From positions 62,001-126,000 of the forward strand of contig NZ_LKKK01000014.1 of assembly GCF_001446935.1 (NCBI RefSeq): a stretch of DNA of 64,000 nt, in the 5' to 3' direction. The translations under genes and the position numbers were made by a program. The stretch is from Pseudomonas sp. TTU2014-080ASC (GTDB lineage Bacteria; Pseudomonadota; Gammaproteobacteria; Pseudomonadales; Pseudomonadaceae). The notes under the pieces are model-generated. The model saw only the letters and a program-made list of their open reading frames with translations, was not told the DNA's origin and searched no databases. Below are positions 16,502 through 23,904 of this stretch, piece by piece (position 1 is the first letter of the stretch; each line of letters begins with the position of its first letter).

Positions 16502-17662
16502 TTATTTACGATCCTTCAGGGCGACGAATTTGAGGTCTTCGGGGCCTGTGTAGTTGGCACTCGGGCGGATGATCTTGCCGTCGATGCGCTGCTCGATCAC
16601 GTGGCTGGACCAGCCGGCGGTACGAGCAATCACAAACAGCGGCGTAAACATGGCAGTAGGCACGCCCATCATGTGGTAGCTGACGGCGCTGAACCAATCG
16701 AGGTTGGGGAACATCTTTTTGATTTCCCACATGACCGACTCAAGGCGCTCGGCAATGTCGTACATCTTGGTGTTGTTCTGCTCGACTGACAGCTCGCGAG
16801 CCACTTCTTTAATGACCTTGTTGCGTGGGTCAGCCACGGTGTAGACCGGGTGACCGAAGCCAATTACGACTTCTTTCTTCTCTACGCGGGCGCGGATGTC
16901 CGCTTCGGCTTCGTCCGGGTTGTCGTAGCGTTTTTGGATTTCAAAGGCTACTTCGTTAGCGCCACCGTGTTTCGGGCCACGCAGCGCGCCAATGCCACCG
17001 GCAATCGCCGAGAACATATCGGAGCCGGTACCTGCGATAACACGGGAGGTGAAGGTCGATGCGTTGAACTCATGCTCTGCGTACAGAATCAGCGAGGTGT
17101 GCATGGCGCGCACCCAAGACTCTTGCGGAGCTTGGCCGTGCAGCAGGTGCAGGAAGTGGCCGCCAATGCTGTCGTCATCGGTTTCAACGTCGATGCGCTT
17201 GCCGTTGTGACTGAAGTGGTACCAATACAGCAGCATGCTGCCCAGTGATGCCATCAGTTTGTCAGCAATGTCGCGGGCACCTGGGTGGTTATGGTCGTCC
17301 TTCTCAGGTGACAGACAGCCTAGAACGGATACACCGGTACGCATCACATCCATCGGGTGTGCCGATGTCGGCAGTTGTTCCAGCGCTGCTTTCAGTGCAG
17401 CAGGCAGGCCGCGCAGGGCTTTGAGTTTGGCTTTGTAAGCGGTCAGCTCAGCAATATTCGGCAGCTTGCCGTGGACCAGCAGGTGGGCGATTTCTTCAAA
17501 TTCGCAGGTGGTGGCGACATCCAGAATGTCATAGCCACGGTAATGCAGGTCATTGCCGCTGCGGCCAACGGTGCACAGCGCGGTATTACCGGCGGCGGTG
17601 CCGCTCAGGGCAACGGATTTTTTCGGTTTGAAGCCTGGGGTGGTCTCTGGGGTAGCGCTCAT
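16502..17662 (-). CDS. prpC: PrpC, 2-methylcitrate synthase
   Basis: PrpC condenses propionyl-CoA with oxaloacetate to 2-methylcitrate. The 386-residue protein belongs to the short citrate-synthase family. It shows LHYRGYDILDVATTCEFEEIAHLL, the active-site segment HEFNASTFTSRVIAGTGSD, and GFGHPVYTVADPRNKVIKE. It ends in TGWSSHVIEQRIDGKIIRPSA. Its stop is one base from the acnD start, indicating tight coupling. Confidence 0.97.
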   Translation of the reverse strand: MSATPETTPGFKPKKSVALSGTAAGNTALCTVGRSGNDLHYRGYDILDVATTCEFEEIAHLLVHGKLPNIAELTAYKAKLKALRGLPAALKAALEQLPTSAHPMDVMRTGVSVLGCLSPEKDDHNHPGARDIADKLMASLGSMLLYWYHFSHNGKRIDVETDDDSIGGHFLHLLHGQAPQESWVRAMHTSLILYAEHEFNASTFTSRVIAGTGSDMFSAIAGGIGALRGPKHGGANEVAFEIQKRYDNPDEAEADIRARVEKKEVVIGFGHPVYTVADPRNKVIKEVARELSVEQNNTKMYDIAERLESVMWEIKKMFPNLDWFSAVSYHMMGVPTAMFTPLFVIARTAGWSSHVIEQRIDGKIIRPSANYTGPEDLKFVALKDRK

Positions 17663-17730
17663 GGCGTTTATCTCCTGATCTGATCCAGCTGAATTCTTGT
17701 TATGTGAGGGCCTGATTAGCGGCCCTTCCC

Positions 17731-18615
17731 TTACTTCTTCGCAGCGAACAATGCATCAAGGCTCTGTTCAAAGGCGTGGTAATTGATGCGATCGTAAAGC
17801 TCCATGCGAGTCTGCATTGTGTCGATGACATTTTTCTGGGTGCCGTCGCGGCGCAGTGCGGTGTAGACGTTTTCGGCGGCCTTGTTCATGGCGCGGAATG
17901 CGGACAGCGGGTAAAGCGCGATGGAGACGTCAGCCGAGGCCAACTCTTCTGTGGTGTACAACGGCGTGGAACCGAACTCAGTGATGTTGGCCAGAATCGG
18001 TGCCTTCACGCGCTCAGCAAAGGTCTTGTACATCGCAAGCTCAGTGATGGCCTCGGGGAAGATCATGTCAGCACCGGCCTCAATGCATGCAGCCGCGCGA
18101 TCCAACGCCGAGTTCAGGCCTTCTACAGCCAGCGCATCGGTACGCGCCATGATCACGAAACTGTCATCAGTACGGGCATCAACAGCGGCTTTAATACGGT
18201 CAACCATCTCCTGCTGGGAAACGATCTCTTTATTAGGGCGATGACCGCAGCGCTTGGCACCCACCTGATCCTCAATGTGAATGGCTGCAGCGCCAAACTT
18301 GATCATGGATTTAACAGTACGGGCGACGTTGAAGGCCGAAGCGCCGAAGCCGGTATCTACATCCACCAAAAGCGGCAGATCGCAGACATCAGTAATGCGA
18401 CGAACATCTGTCAACACATCGTCAAGGCCGGTAATGCCCAGGTCCGGCAGGCCCAGCGAGCCTGCGGCTACACCGCCACCAGACAGGTAGATCGCCTTGA
18501 AACCCGCACGTTTGGCCAGCAGGGCGTGGTTGGCGTTAATCGCGCCGACTACCTGCAGCGGATGTTCTTCAGCGACTGCATCACGGAAACGCTGGCCGGG
18601 ACTTTTCAAGCTCAT
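17731..18615 (-). CDS. prpB: PrpB, 2-methylisocitrate lyase
   Basis: PrpB cleaves 2-methylisocitrate to pyruvate and succinate, the last step of the methylcitrate cycle. The 294 residues carry the isocitrate-lyase superfamily loop KRCGHRPNKE, with the catalytic Cys at 123. Mg-binding acidic residues occur in VDVDTGFG and HIEDQVGAKRCGH. Its start overlaps the stop of the GntR regulator gene by 4 bp (ATGA), so regulator and enzyme are translationally coupled. A 68-bp gap separates it from prpC. Confidence 0.97.
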   Translation of the reverse strand: MSLKSPGQRFRDAVAEEHPLQVVGAINANHALLAKRAGFKAIYLSGGGVAAGSLGLPDLGITGLDDVLTDVRRITDVCDLPLLVDVDTGFGASAFNVARTVKSMIKFGAAAIHIEDQVGAKRCGHRPNKEIVSQQEMVDRIKAAVDARTDDSFVIMARTDALAVEGLNSALDRAAACIEAGADMIFPEAITELAMYKTFAERVKAPILANITEFGSTPLYTTEELASADVSIALYPLSAFRAMNKAAENVYTALRRDGTQKNVIDTMQTRMELYDRINYHAFEQSLDALFAAKK

Positions 18616-19334
18616 GACTCACCTCGGGATTTCGCGGTTTGGGATTGCGCACTCAGGTAATGGCGCTCGATGTTGCGTTTTGATGCACCGATGTGACGGC
18701 GCATCAACAGCTCGGCCAGCTCACCGTCACGGTCAGCGATGGCGTCGAGAATACGGTGGTGTTCGTTGAAGGCCTGACGCGGACGGTTAGGCGTGGCGGA
18801 GAACTGCAAGCGGTACATGCGCACAAGCTGATAAAGCTCGCCGCACAGCATCTGCACCAATGTCTTGTTGCCGCTGCCTTGAATGATCCGGTAGTGGAAG
18901 TCGAAGTCGCCTTCCTGCTGGTAGTAACCGACTCCAGCCTTAAAGGCTGCATCCTGTTCGTGTAATTCAAGAACACGGCGCAGCTCATCAATCTCGGCTT
19001 GGGTCATGCGTTCAGCGGCCAGGCGGCAGGCCATCCCCTCAAGGGATTCGCGGATCTCGTAAAGCTCAATCAGCTCAGCATGGCTAAGTGAAACGACTCG
19101 GGCACCGACATGCGGCACACGCACTAACAGACGCTGCCCCTCAAGGCGGTGGATCGCCTCACGCAGCGGCCCGCGGCTAATGCCATAGACCCTTGCCAGC
19201 TCAGGTTCGGAAATCTTGCTGCCGGGGGCAATTTCGCCCTGGACGATTGCCGTCTGGATGCGGCGGAAAACCTGCTCAGACAGCGTTTCGCTGTCTTCCT
19301 GGTCTGTACCCTGCGGATGGGTAAAATCGAGCAT
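18612..19334 (-). CDS. GntR/FadR-family regulator of the prp operon
   Basis: This 240-residue transcription factor has an N-terminal winged helix (ETLSEQVFRRIQTAIVQGEIAPGSKISEPELARVYGISRGPLREAIHRLEGQRLL). The C-terminal FCD ligand domain carries metal- or ligand-binding His and Asp residues (GDFDFHYRII, FNEHHRILDAI, MRRHI). ATG 19334 (MLDFTHPQG) is preferred, since the 34 residues upstream have no family match and would overlie the promoter. It leads the prpB-prpC-acnD-prpF run and probably represses it. A perfect palindrome and a near copy flank its own promoter. Confidence 0.92.
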   Translation of the reverse strand: MLDFTHPQGTDQEDSETLSEQVFRRIQTAIVQGEIAPGSKISEPELARVYGISRGPLREAIHRLEGQRLLVRVPHVGARVVSLSHAELIELYEIRESLEGMACRLAAERMTQAEIDELRRVLELHEQDAAFKAGVGYYQQEGDFDFHYRIIQGSGNKTLVQMLCGELYQLVRMYRLQFSATPNRPRQAFNEHHRILDAIADRDGELAELLMRRHIGASKRNIERHYLSAQSQTAKSRGES

Positions 19335-19346
19335 ATTGTCGACACT
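19335..19346 (-). promoter_or_regulatory. Proximal operator candidate (ATTGTCGACACT)
   Basis: ATTGTCGACA begins directly next to the GntR gene start codon. It matches 10 of 12 positions of the palindrome at 19409-19420, 74 bp away. The FadR-type half-sites TTGTnnACAA are visible. Confidence 0.6.
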
Positions 19347-19365
19347 GTTTTGATTTGATCGCTCA

Positions 19366-19394
19366 AATCTAACTATATAGAGGGTTTTGGTCAA
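19366..19394 (-). promoter_or_regulatory. Sigma-70 promoter of the prp operon
   Basis: On the minus strand TTGACC (19394-19389) and TAGATT (19371-19366) are separated by exactly 17 bp. The two operator candidates lie on either side. Confidence 0.6.
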
Positions 19395-19408
19395 TCGATC
19401 CTGCAAAC

Positions 19409-19420
19409 ATTGTCGACAAT
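19409..19420 (-). promoter_or_regulatory. Distal operator candidate (ATTGTCGACAAT)
   Basis: This is a perfect 12-bp palindrome just upstream of the -35 box of the GntR gene. It is the better conserved of the pair. Confidence 0.6.
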
Positions 19421-19630
19421 TAATTCTTTGTGGCACAAAACCTAGGTTATGTAGGTCTCATACCCTCAGAAAGACAGGTAAGTGCCTGCCACTACAGAAA
19501 AACAGCATGCTAGAATGCGCGCCGCCCGGGGCTTGGAGAACACTCCTTGGGTGGCCTGCTAGACTCCAAAATCAAGGTCGGCCATACAGTGCTGCAGCAT
19601 GTACCTATTCGGATGTTGTGCTCCAAACTT

Positions 19631-20167
19631 ATGACAATTAAAAACGCCCTCTTCCTTTTGTTTGTGACGTTGATTCCCAGCATCAGCCATGCTGCAGGAA
19701 AGAACATTTATGGGCTCAATGAATACGTCAAAGTGTTTGATCTGAACCTTGATCTGGCCGCTAAGCTGGATACCGGAGCCAAAACTGCGTCGCTGAGCGC
19801 ACGGGACATCACCCGTTTTAAACGTAACGGCGAAACCTGGGTGCGTTTTAATCTGGCAATTGATGCAAGCCACACGTCTTCTATCGAGCGCCCATTGGCG
19901 CGGATCAGCAAGATCAAACGCCGCGCCGGCGACTACGATCCTGAAGAAGATAAAACCTACACAGCCCGCCCTGTGATTGAGCTGGATGTTTGCATGGGGA
20001 ACAACCTGCAAACTATCGAAGTCAATTTGACTGATCGCAGTGCCTTCGAATACCCACTCTTAATTGGATCAGAAGCGCTCAAGCGTTTTTCAGCGCTGGT
20101 CGATCCAAGTCTCACCTACGCTTCAGGCAAGCCAGCCTGCAGCATTGACGTAACCCCTGCCGAGTAA
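19631..20167 (+). CDS. Retropepsin-like aspartic protease family protein (RimB/RloA-like)
   Basis: This 178-residue protein has a cleavable signal peptide (MTIKNALFLLFVTLIPSISHA, cut after about residue 21), so it is probably periplasmic. The mature part is the ATP-dependent zinc protease/RimB family domain, a retropepsin-like fold. The catalytic motif is D47-T48-G49 in KLDTGAKTASLSA. The usual YPLLIGSEALKRF near the C-terminus has the family's hydrophobic-G turn. ATG 19631 fits the signal peptide; an in-frame ATG at 19613 is possible. Six bases separate it from the next gene. Such proteins are encoded next to RimK-like ATP-grasp ligases, as here. Confidence 0.85.
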   Translation: MTIKNALFLLFVTLIPSISHAAGKNIYGLNEYVKVFDLNLDLAAKLDTGAKTASLSARDITRFKRNGETWVRFNLAIDASHTSSIERPLARISKIKRRAGDYDPEEDKTYTARPVIELDVCMGNNLQTIEVNLTDRSAFEYPLLIGSEALKRFSALVDPSLTYASGKPACSIDVTPAE

Positions 20168-20172
20168 CTCCA

Positions 20173-21699
20173 ATGCGCTCTCTTACTCTTCATCTGAAAG
20201 TCCTGGTCATACTCCTTGTGAGTCTGGGCGTTCTGATCACGGCTTATCAGATCTTTGTCCTCGGTATTCCCATGACCGAAGATGAGACTGATGATTTGTG
20301 GAATATCGACGCCAAAGTCGAGTTCCAGGCCAATGCACGTGAGCCGGTCAAGCTGCAGATGTTTGTGCCGCCACTGACGCAGGATTACGTCAGCCTCAAT
20401 GAGAGTTTCATCTCTAACAACTACGGCGTCAGCGTCAACCGGGTTGATGGCAACCGTAAGGTGACCTGGTCGGCACGTCGCGCCAGTGGCAAGCAAACGC
20501 TTTACTACCGTTTGGTTCTAACCAAGCGTTACAGCGGCGAGCAAAGCCAAACCAAAGGCCCGATCTTCCGTGACAGCCTGCCGGTTGAAGGCCCTGAAAA
20601 AATCGCTGCCGAAGCCCTTCTTGCGCCGATCCGCCAGCACTCGGCTGACGTAGAAACTTTCATTAGCGAAACCATCAAGCGCGTTAACAACACCAACGAT
20701 GACAACGTCAAATTGTTACTCGGCGGTGACGCCTCTACAGCCAATAAAGCCAAGGTGATCGACCTGCTGCTGTCCATCGCCCATGTGCCGATGGAGCGTG
20801 TGCACACCATCCGCCTGGCGGCCGATATCGCTCAGTCGCCGGAGCTGTGGCTGCGCAGTTTCAACGGTGAAAACTGGTTGTACTTCAACCCGGAAAGTGG
20901 CCAGCAAGGTCTGCCGGCTGATCGCTTGGTTTGGTGGACTGGCGATGCCGATCTGCTGACCCTTGAGGGTGGCAAACAGGCTCAGGTGAGCTTCAGTTTG
21001 GATAGCAGCGAGATGAACGCAATCCGCCTTGCCAAGCTGACTGACGAGAATACCGACGCTGACTTCCTTGAGTACTCGCTGTACGGCCTGCCGCTGCAAA
21101 CTCAGCAGACCTTCATGATCATGGTCATGATTCCGTTCGGCGTGCTGGTGATTCTGATTCTGCGCAACCTGGGCGGCTTGCAGACACTGGGTACCTTTAC
21201 TCCAGTGCTGATTGCCTTGGCGTTCCGCGAAACCCAGCTCGGTTTCGGTATCGTGCTGTTCACCATCATCACGGCGCTTGGCTTGTCGCTGCGCTCCTAT
21301 CTTGAGCACCTGAAGCTGCAAATGCTGCCGCGACTGTCAGTAGTGCTGACCTTTGTGGTGGTACTGATTGCTGTGATTAGTCTGTTCAGCCATAAGCTGG
21401 GCTTGGAGCGCGGCCTGTCGGTTGCCCTATTCCCGATGGTGATTTTGACTATGACCATTGAGCGTCTGTCTATCACTTGGGAAGAGCGTGGTGGCCCGAC
21501 TGCCTTCAAGGTAGCCATCGGTACACTGTTCGCAGCAACCCTTGCGCACCTGCTGATGAGCGTTCCGGAGCTGAACTACTTTGTGTTCACCTTCCCGGCT
21601 GTATTGCTGATTCTGGTGGGCTTCATGCTGGCAATGGGTCGCTACCGCGGCTATCGCCTGACTGAGCTGTTCCGCTTCAAAGCCTTCCTGAAGGATTGA
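20173..21699 (+). CDS. Membrane protein with inactive transglutaminase domain and 7-TM region
   Basis: This is a 508-residue membrane protein. An N-terminal TM helix (about 6-30) leads to a large periplasmic part containing a transglutaminase-like segment around residues 170-270. There the expected catalytic Cys is absent (NKAKVIDLLLSIAHVPMERVHTI), and NGENWLYFNPESG takes the place of the His/Asp motif. The second half (about 312-495) is a bundle of about seven TM helices. It corresponds to the 'inactive transglutaminase' family found with ATP-grasp ligases. It probably binds a peptide or peptidoglycan ligand and signals or transports, but this is inferred from architecture only. Confidence 0.85.
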   Translation: MRSLTLHLKVLVILLVSLGVLITAYQIFVLGIPMTEDETDDLWNIDAKVEFQANAREPVKLQMFVPPLTQDYVSLNESFISNNYGVSVNRVDGNRKVTWSARRASGKQTLYYRLVLTKRYSGEQSQTKGPIFRDSLPVEGPEKIAAEALLAPIRQHSADVETFISETIKRVNNTNDDNVKLLLGGDASTANKAKVIDLLLSIAHVPMERVHTIRLAADIAQSPELWLRSFNGENWLYFNPESGQQGLPADRLVWWTGDADLLTLEGGKQAQVSFSLDSSEMNAIRLAKLTDENTDADFLEYSLYGLPLQTQQTFMIMVMIPFGVLVILILRNLGGLQTLGTFTPVLIALAFRETQLGFGIVLFTIITALGLSLRSYLEHLKLQMLPRLSVVLTFVVVLIAVISLFSHKLGLERGLSVALFPMVILTMTIERLSITWEERGGPTAFKVAIGTLFAATLAHLLMSVPELNYFVFTFPAVLLILVGFMLAMGRYRGYRLTELFRFKAFLKD

Positions 21700-21702
21700 G
21701 CC

Positions 21703-22686
21703 ATGTTCGGACTCTGGAAAACCTGGAAGGCCCTGGAAGCCAAAGGCATCATGGGGATCAACCGTCGTAACGCAGATTACGTTTTGAAGTACAACAAACG
21801 TAATCTGTATCCGATCGTGGATGACAAGATCATCACCAAGAATCGCGCTATCGAGGCCGGGATCGCGGTGCCGGAAATGTACGGCATCATTGATACCGAA
21901 AAAGGCATCGAGAAACTGCGCGAGATCATTGCTGATCGCCCTGACTTCGTGGTCAAGCCGGCACAGGGTGCCGGTGGTGACGGGATTCTGGTGATCGCTG
22001 ATCGTTTTGAAGATAAGTACAAAACGGTCTCTGGCAAGATCATCAGTCATGAAGAAATTGAGCAGCAGATTTCCAGTATTCTCTCCGGTCTGTACTCACT
22101 CGGTGGGCTGCGTGACCGCGCGCTGATTGAGTACCGGGTTACACCGGATCAGATCTTCAAAAGCATCAGCTACGAAGGTGTGCCGGACATTCGCATCATC
22201 GTGCTCATGGGCTATCCGGTGATGGCCATGCTGCGCTTGCCAACCCGCCAGTCCGGCGGCAAAGCCAACCTGCACCAGGGCGCAATTGGAGTCGGTGTGG
22301 ACCTGGCAACAGGTATTACTCTGCGCGGCACTTGGCTGAACAACAAAATCAGCAAGCACCCTGATACCGCCAATGCGGTTGATGGCGTGCAACTGCCGAA
22401 CTGGGATGGTTTTATGACACTGGCTGCCGGCTGCTATGAGCTGTGCGGCCTTGGTTACATTGGTGTAGACATGGTGCTGGACCAGGAAAAGGGTCCGTTG
22501 ATTCTCGAGCTCAACGCCCGTCCCGGCCTAAATATTCAGATCGCCAATGACTGCGGCCTGACTCACCGGGCCCACGCCATCGAGGCACGCTTGGCTGAAC
22601 TGAAGGAAAAAGGCATCAAGGAAACCCCTGAAGAACGCGTGCGTTTCTCACAAAGCCTGTTCGGCCACGTCAGCCTCAGCGACTGA
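21703..22686 (+). CDS. RimK-type ATP-grasp ligase (alpha-L-glutamate ligase-like)
   Basis: This is a 327-residue cytosolic ATP-grasp enzyme. The ATP-binding Lys-Pro-Gly-rich segment is DFVVKPAQGAGGDGILVI. RDRALIEYRVTPDQIFKS and DIRIIVLMGYPVMAMLRLP follow, and the metal-binding end is LILELNARPGLNIQIAND. Family members add amino acids, often glutamate, to protein or peptide ends. The substrate here is unknown. It starts 4 bp after the membrane-protein stop and ends before a strong bidirectional terminator, so the three genes form one operon. Confidence 0.87.
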   Translation: MFGLWKTWKALEAKGIMGINRRNADYVLKYNKRNLYPIVDDKIITKNRAIEAGIAVPEMYGIIDTEKGIEKLREIIADRPDFVVKPAQGAGGDGILVIADRFEDKYKTVSGKIISHEEIEQQISSILSGLYSLGGLRDRALIEYRVTPDQIFKSISYEGVPDIRIIVLMGYPVMAMLRLPTRQSGGKANLHQGAIGVGVDLATGITLRGTWLNNKISKHPDTANAVDGVQLPNWDGFMTLAAGCYELCGLGYIGVDMVLDQEKGPLILELNARPGLNIQIANDCGLTHRAHAIEARLAELKEKGIKETPEERVRFSQSLFGHVSLSD

Positions 22687-22698
22687 GTGATCCGTATA

Positions 22699-22733
22699 AA
22701 CAACAAAGCCCGGTTTTGCCGGGCTTTGTTGTT
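22699..22733. terminator. Strong bidirectional terminator between two converging operons
   Basis: AACAACAAAGCCCGG (22699-22713) pairs perfectly over 15 bp with CCGGGCTTTGTTGTT (22719-22733). It ends the ATP-grasp operon from the left and the 11-kb exported cluster from the right. Confidence 0.9.
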
Positions 22734-22746
22734 TACGGCGATTGGA

Positions 22747-23895
22747 TCAGCGGACGATTGCCAGCTCAAAGGCCCCTTCCCGGCTATGAGCGTGTTTCTG
22801 CATACCGCCTTCGTCCAACTGCAAATCTTGCAGAGGCCGTTTAAACGGCTTGTTGTCCAAGGTGCTCAGGCTCAGGTCTTCATTGGTAGTCAACAGCAGC
22901 ACATAGCGTTCACCGGCGGCCGCACGTACGGGTACGGTGCCTTCGAGAAATGCGTAGCGGTACCAGGTTTCACCATGCAGTTGATACACCGCATCGCTGA
23001 CCAAGCGGGTCGGTTGTTTGTTTTTATCCAGGAACAACAGGCTCGGATAAGCCACTTGCTTATTGGCAAAGCTGCGCACACGCAAACCAAAGTCGAACTG
23101 CGAACGGGGTAATTTAAGAGCAACGTAATGGCTTTTGCCCATCGGGAACTCAAGGCTCGGGGAAAAGCGGTTAAGTTCCTCGTAGCGGGGTTCTTCTGCA
23201 CTGAGCGGAGTGAAATCGTCTTCGGCTAACTGCCCGCAGCAGAGTCTGATCAGTGCTTCATGCGGCTCAGCAGCGTCGTTTGAAGTGCCTTCCAGCAGCG
23301 CTTGCATCGCGGCTGTGGGTTGGCCGTTCAGACCGGGCAACTGGGGCGTTTTTTTACTAAATTCGATGACGCGTCCATTAGTAAATTCGACGCTGTGCCG
23401 GTTTGGCGTAACCGCCTGACGCCCTTTAGGCAACACGGTGGAGTTACGCATCCGGCCCTGTTCATCAACCCAGGTGAAATAGCGACCGTCGGCGTCGTCC
23501 CGAGCGAAATCCCGTCCTTCGAGCACATCGGAGCTGATGTATTCACTGGCGCGCTGGCCATTCCCCAGCAATACTTCGTGGCCACTCGCCTGCACCTGCT
23601 GCCCGGCGTAGAAGCTGTTCTGCAGGTTGCCACTGGCATCGACCCAGGTGAAATAACGCCGTTTGCTTTCTACAGGGCTTTTGCTGCCTGGCCAGTTCGA
23701 CGTAGTTTCCTGGTTAAGCCGCTCTACATCTGTGCGCTTAGCCGTGTTGCTGGCAGTACGCTGCTGCGCCTCATAACGCTCATCCACAAAAGTGTTATGC
23801 ACCCTGCCCTGGTCATCCACCCACGTCAGGTAGCGGCCATTTGCCTGGATTTCAAGACAGGTCAGCGATGCAATGAGCATGAACAACGTGCGCAT
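22747..23895 (-). CDS. Exported protein with three RYxTWVD repeats and a MalM-like C-terminus (FilE-like)
   Basis: This is a 382-residue protein with an N-terminal signal (MRTLFMLIASLTCLEIQANG). Three spaced copies of a short motif, RY(L/F)TWVDxxGxxxNS, lie at residues 21-37, 80-96 and 138-154. They resemble the DUF4124 type of envelope motif. The C-terminal third (about 255-380) resembles the MalM periplasmic/lipoprotein fold (YVALKLPRSQFDFGLRVRSF, RYVLLLTTNEDLSL). Acinetobacter proteins annotated FilE look similar from memory. It is the last gene of the cluster, 9 bp after the FadL-like gene. The function is unknown; a periplasmic scaffold or surface-assembly factor is plausible. Confidence 0.7.
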   Translation of the reverse strand: MRTLFMLIASLTCLEIQANGRYLTWVDDQGRVHNTFVDERYEAQQRTASNTAKRTDVERLNQETTSNWPGSKSPVESKRRYFTWVDASGNLQNSFYAGQQVQASGHEVLLGNGQRASEYISSDVLEGRDFARDDADGRYFTWVDEQGRMRNSTVLPKGRQAVTPNRHSVEFTNGRVIEFSKKTPQLPGLNGQPTAAMQALLEGTSNDAAEPHEALIRLCCGQLAEDDFTPLSAEEPRYEELNRFSPSLEFPMGKSHYVALKLPRSQFDFGLRVRSFANKQVAYPSLLFLDKNKQPTRLVSDAVYQLHGETWYRYAFLEGTVPVRAAAGERYVLLLTTNEDLSLSTLDNKPFKRPLQDLQLDEGGMQKHAHSREGAFELAIVR

Positions 23896-23904
23896 GGCGA
23901 ACCC

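Noticed and set aside
17776..18660. 294-codon plus-strand frame inside prpB
   Set aside because: Antisense of prpB with no recognisable domains.
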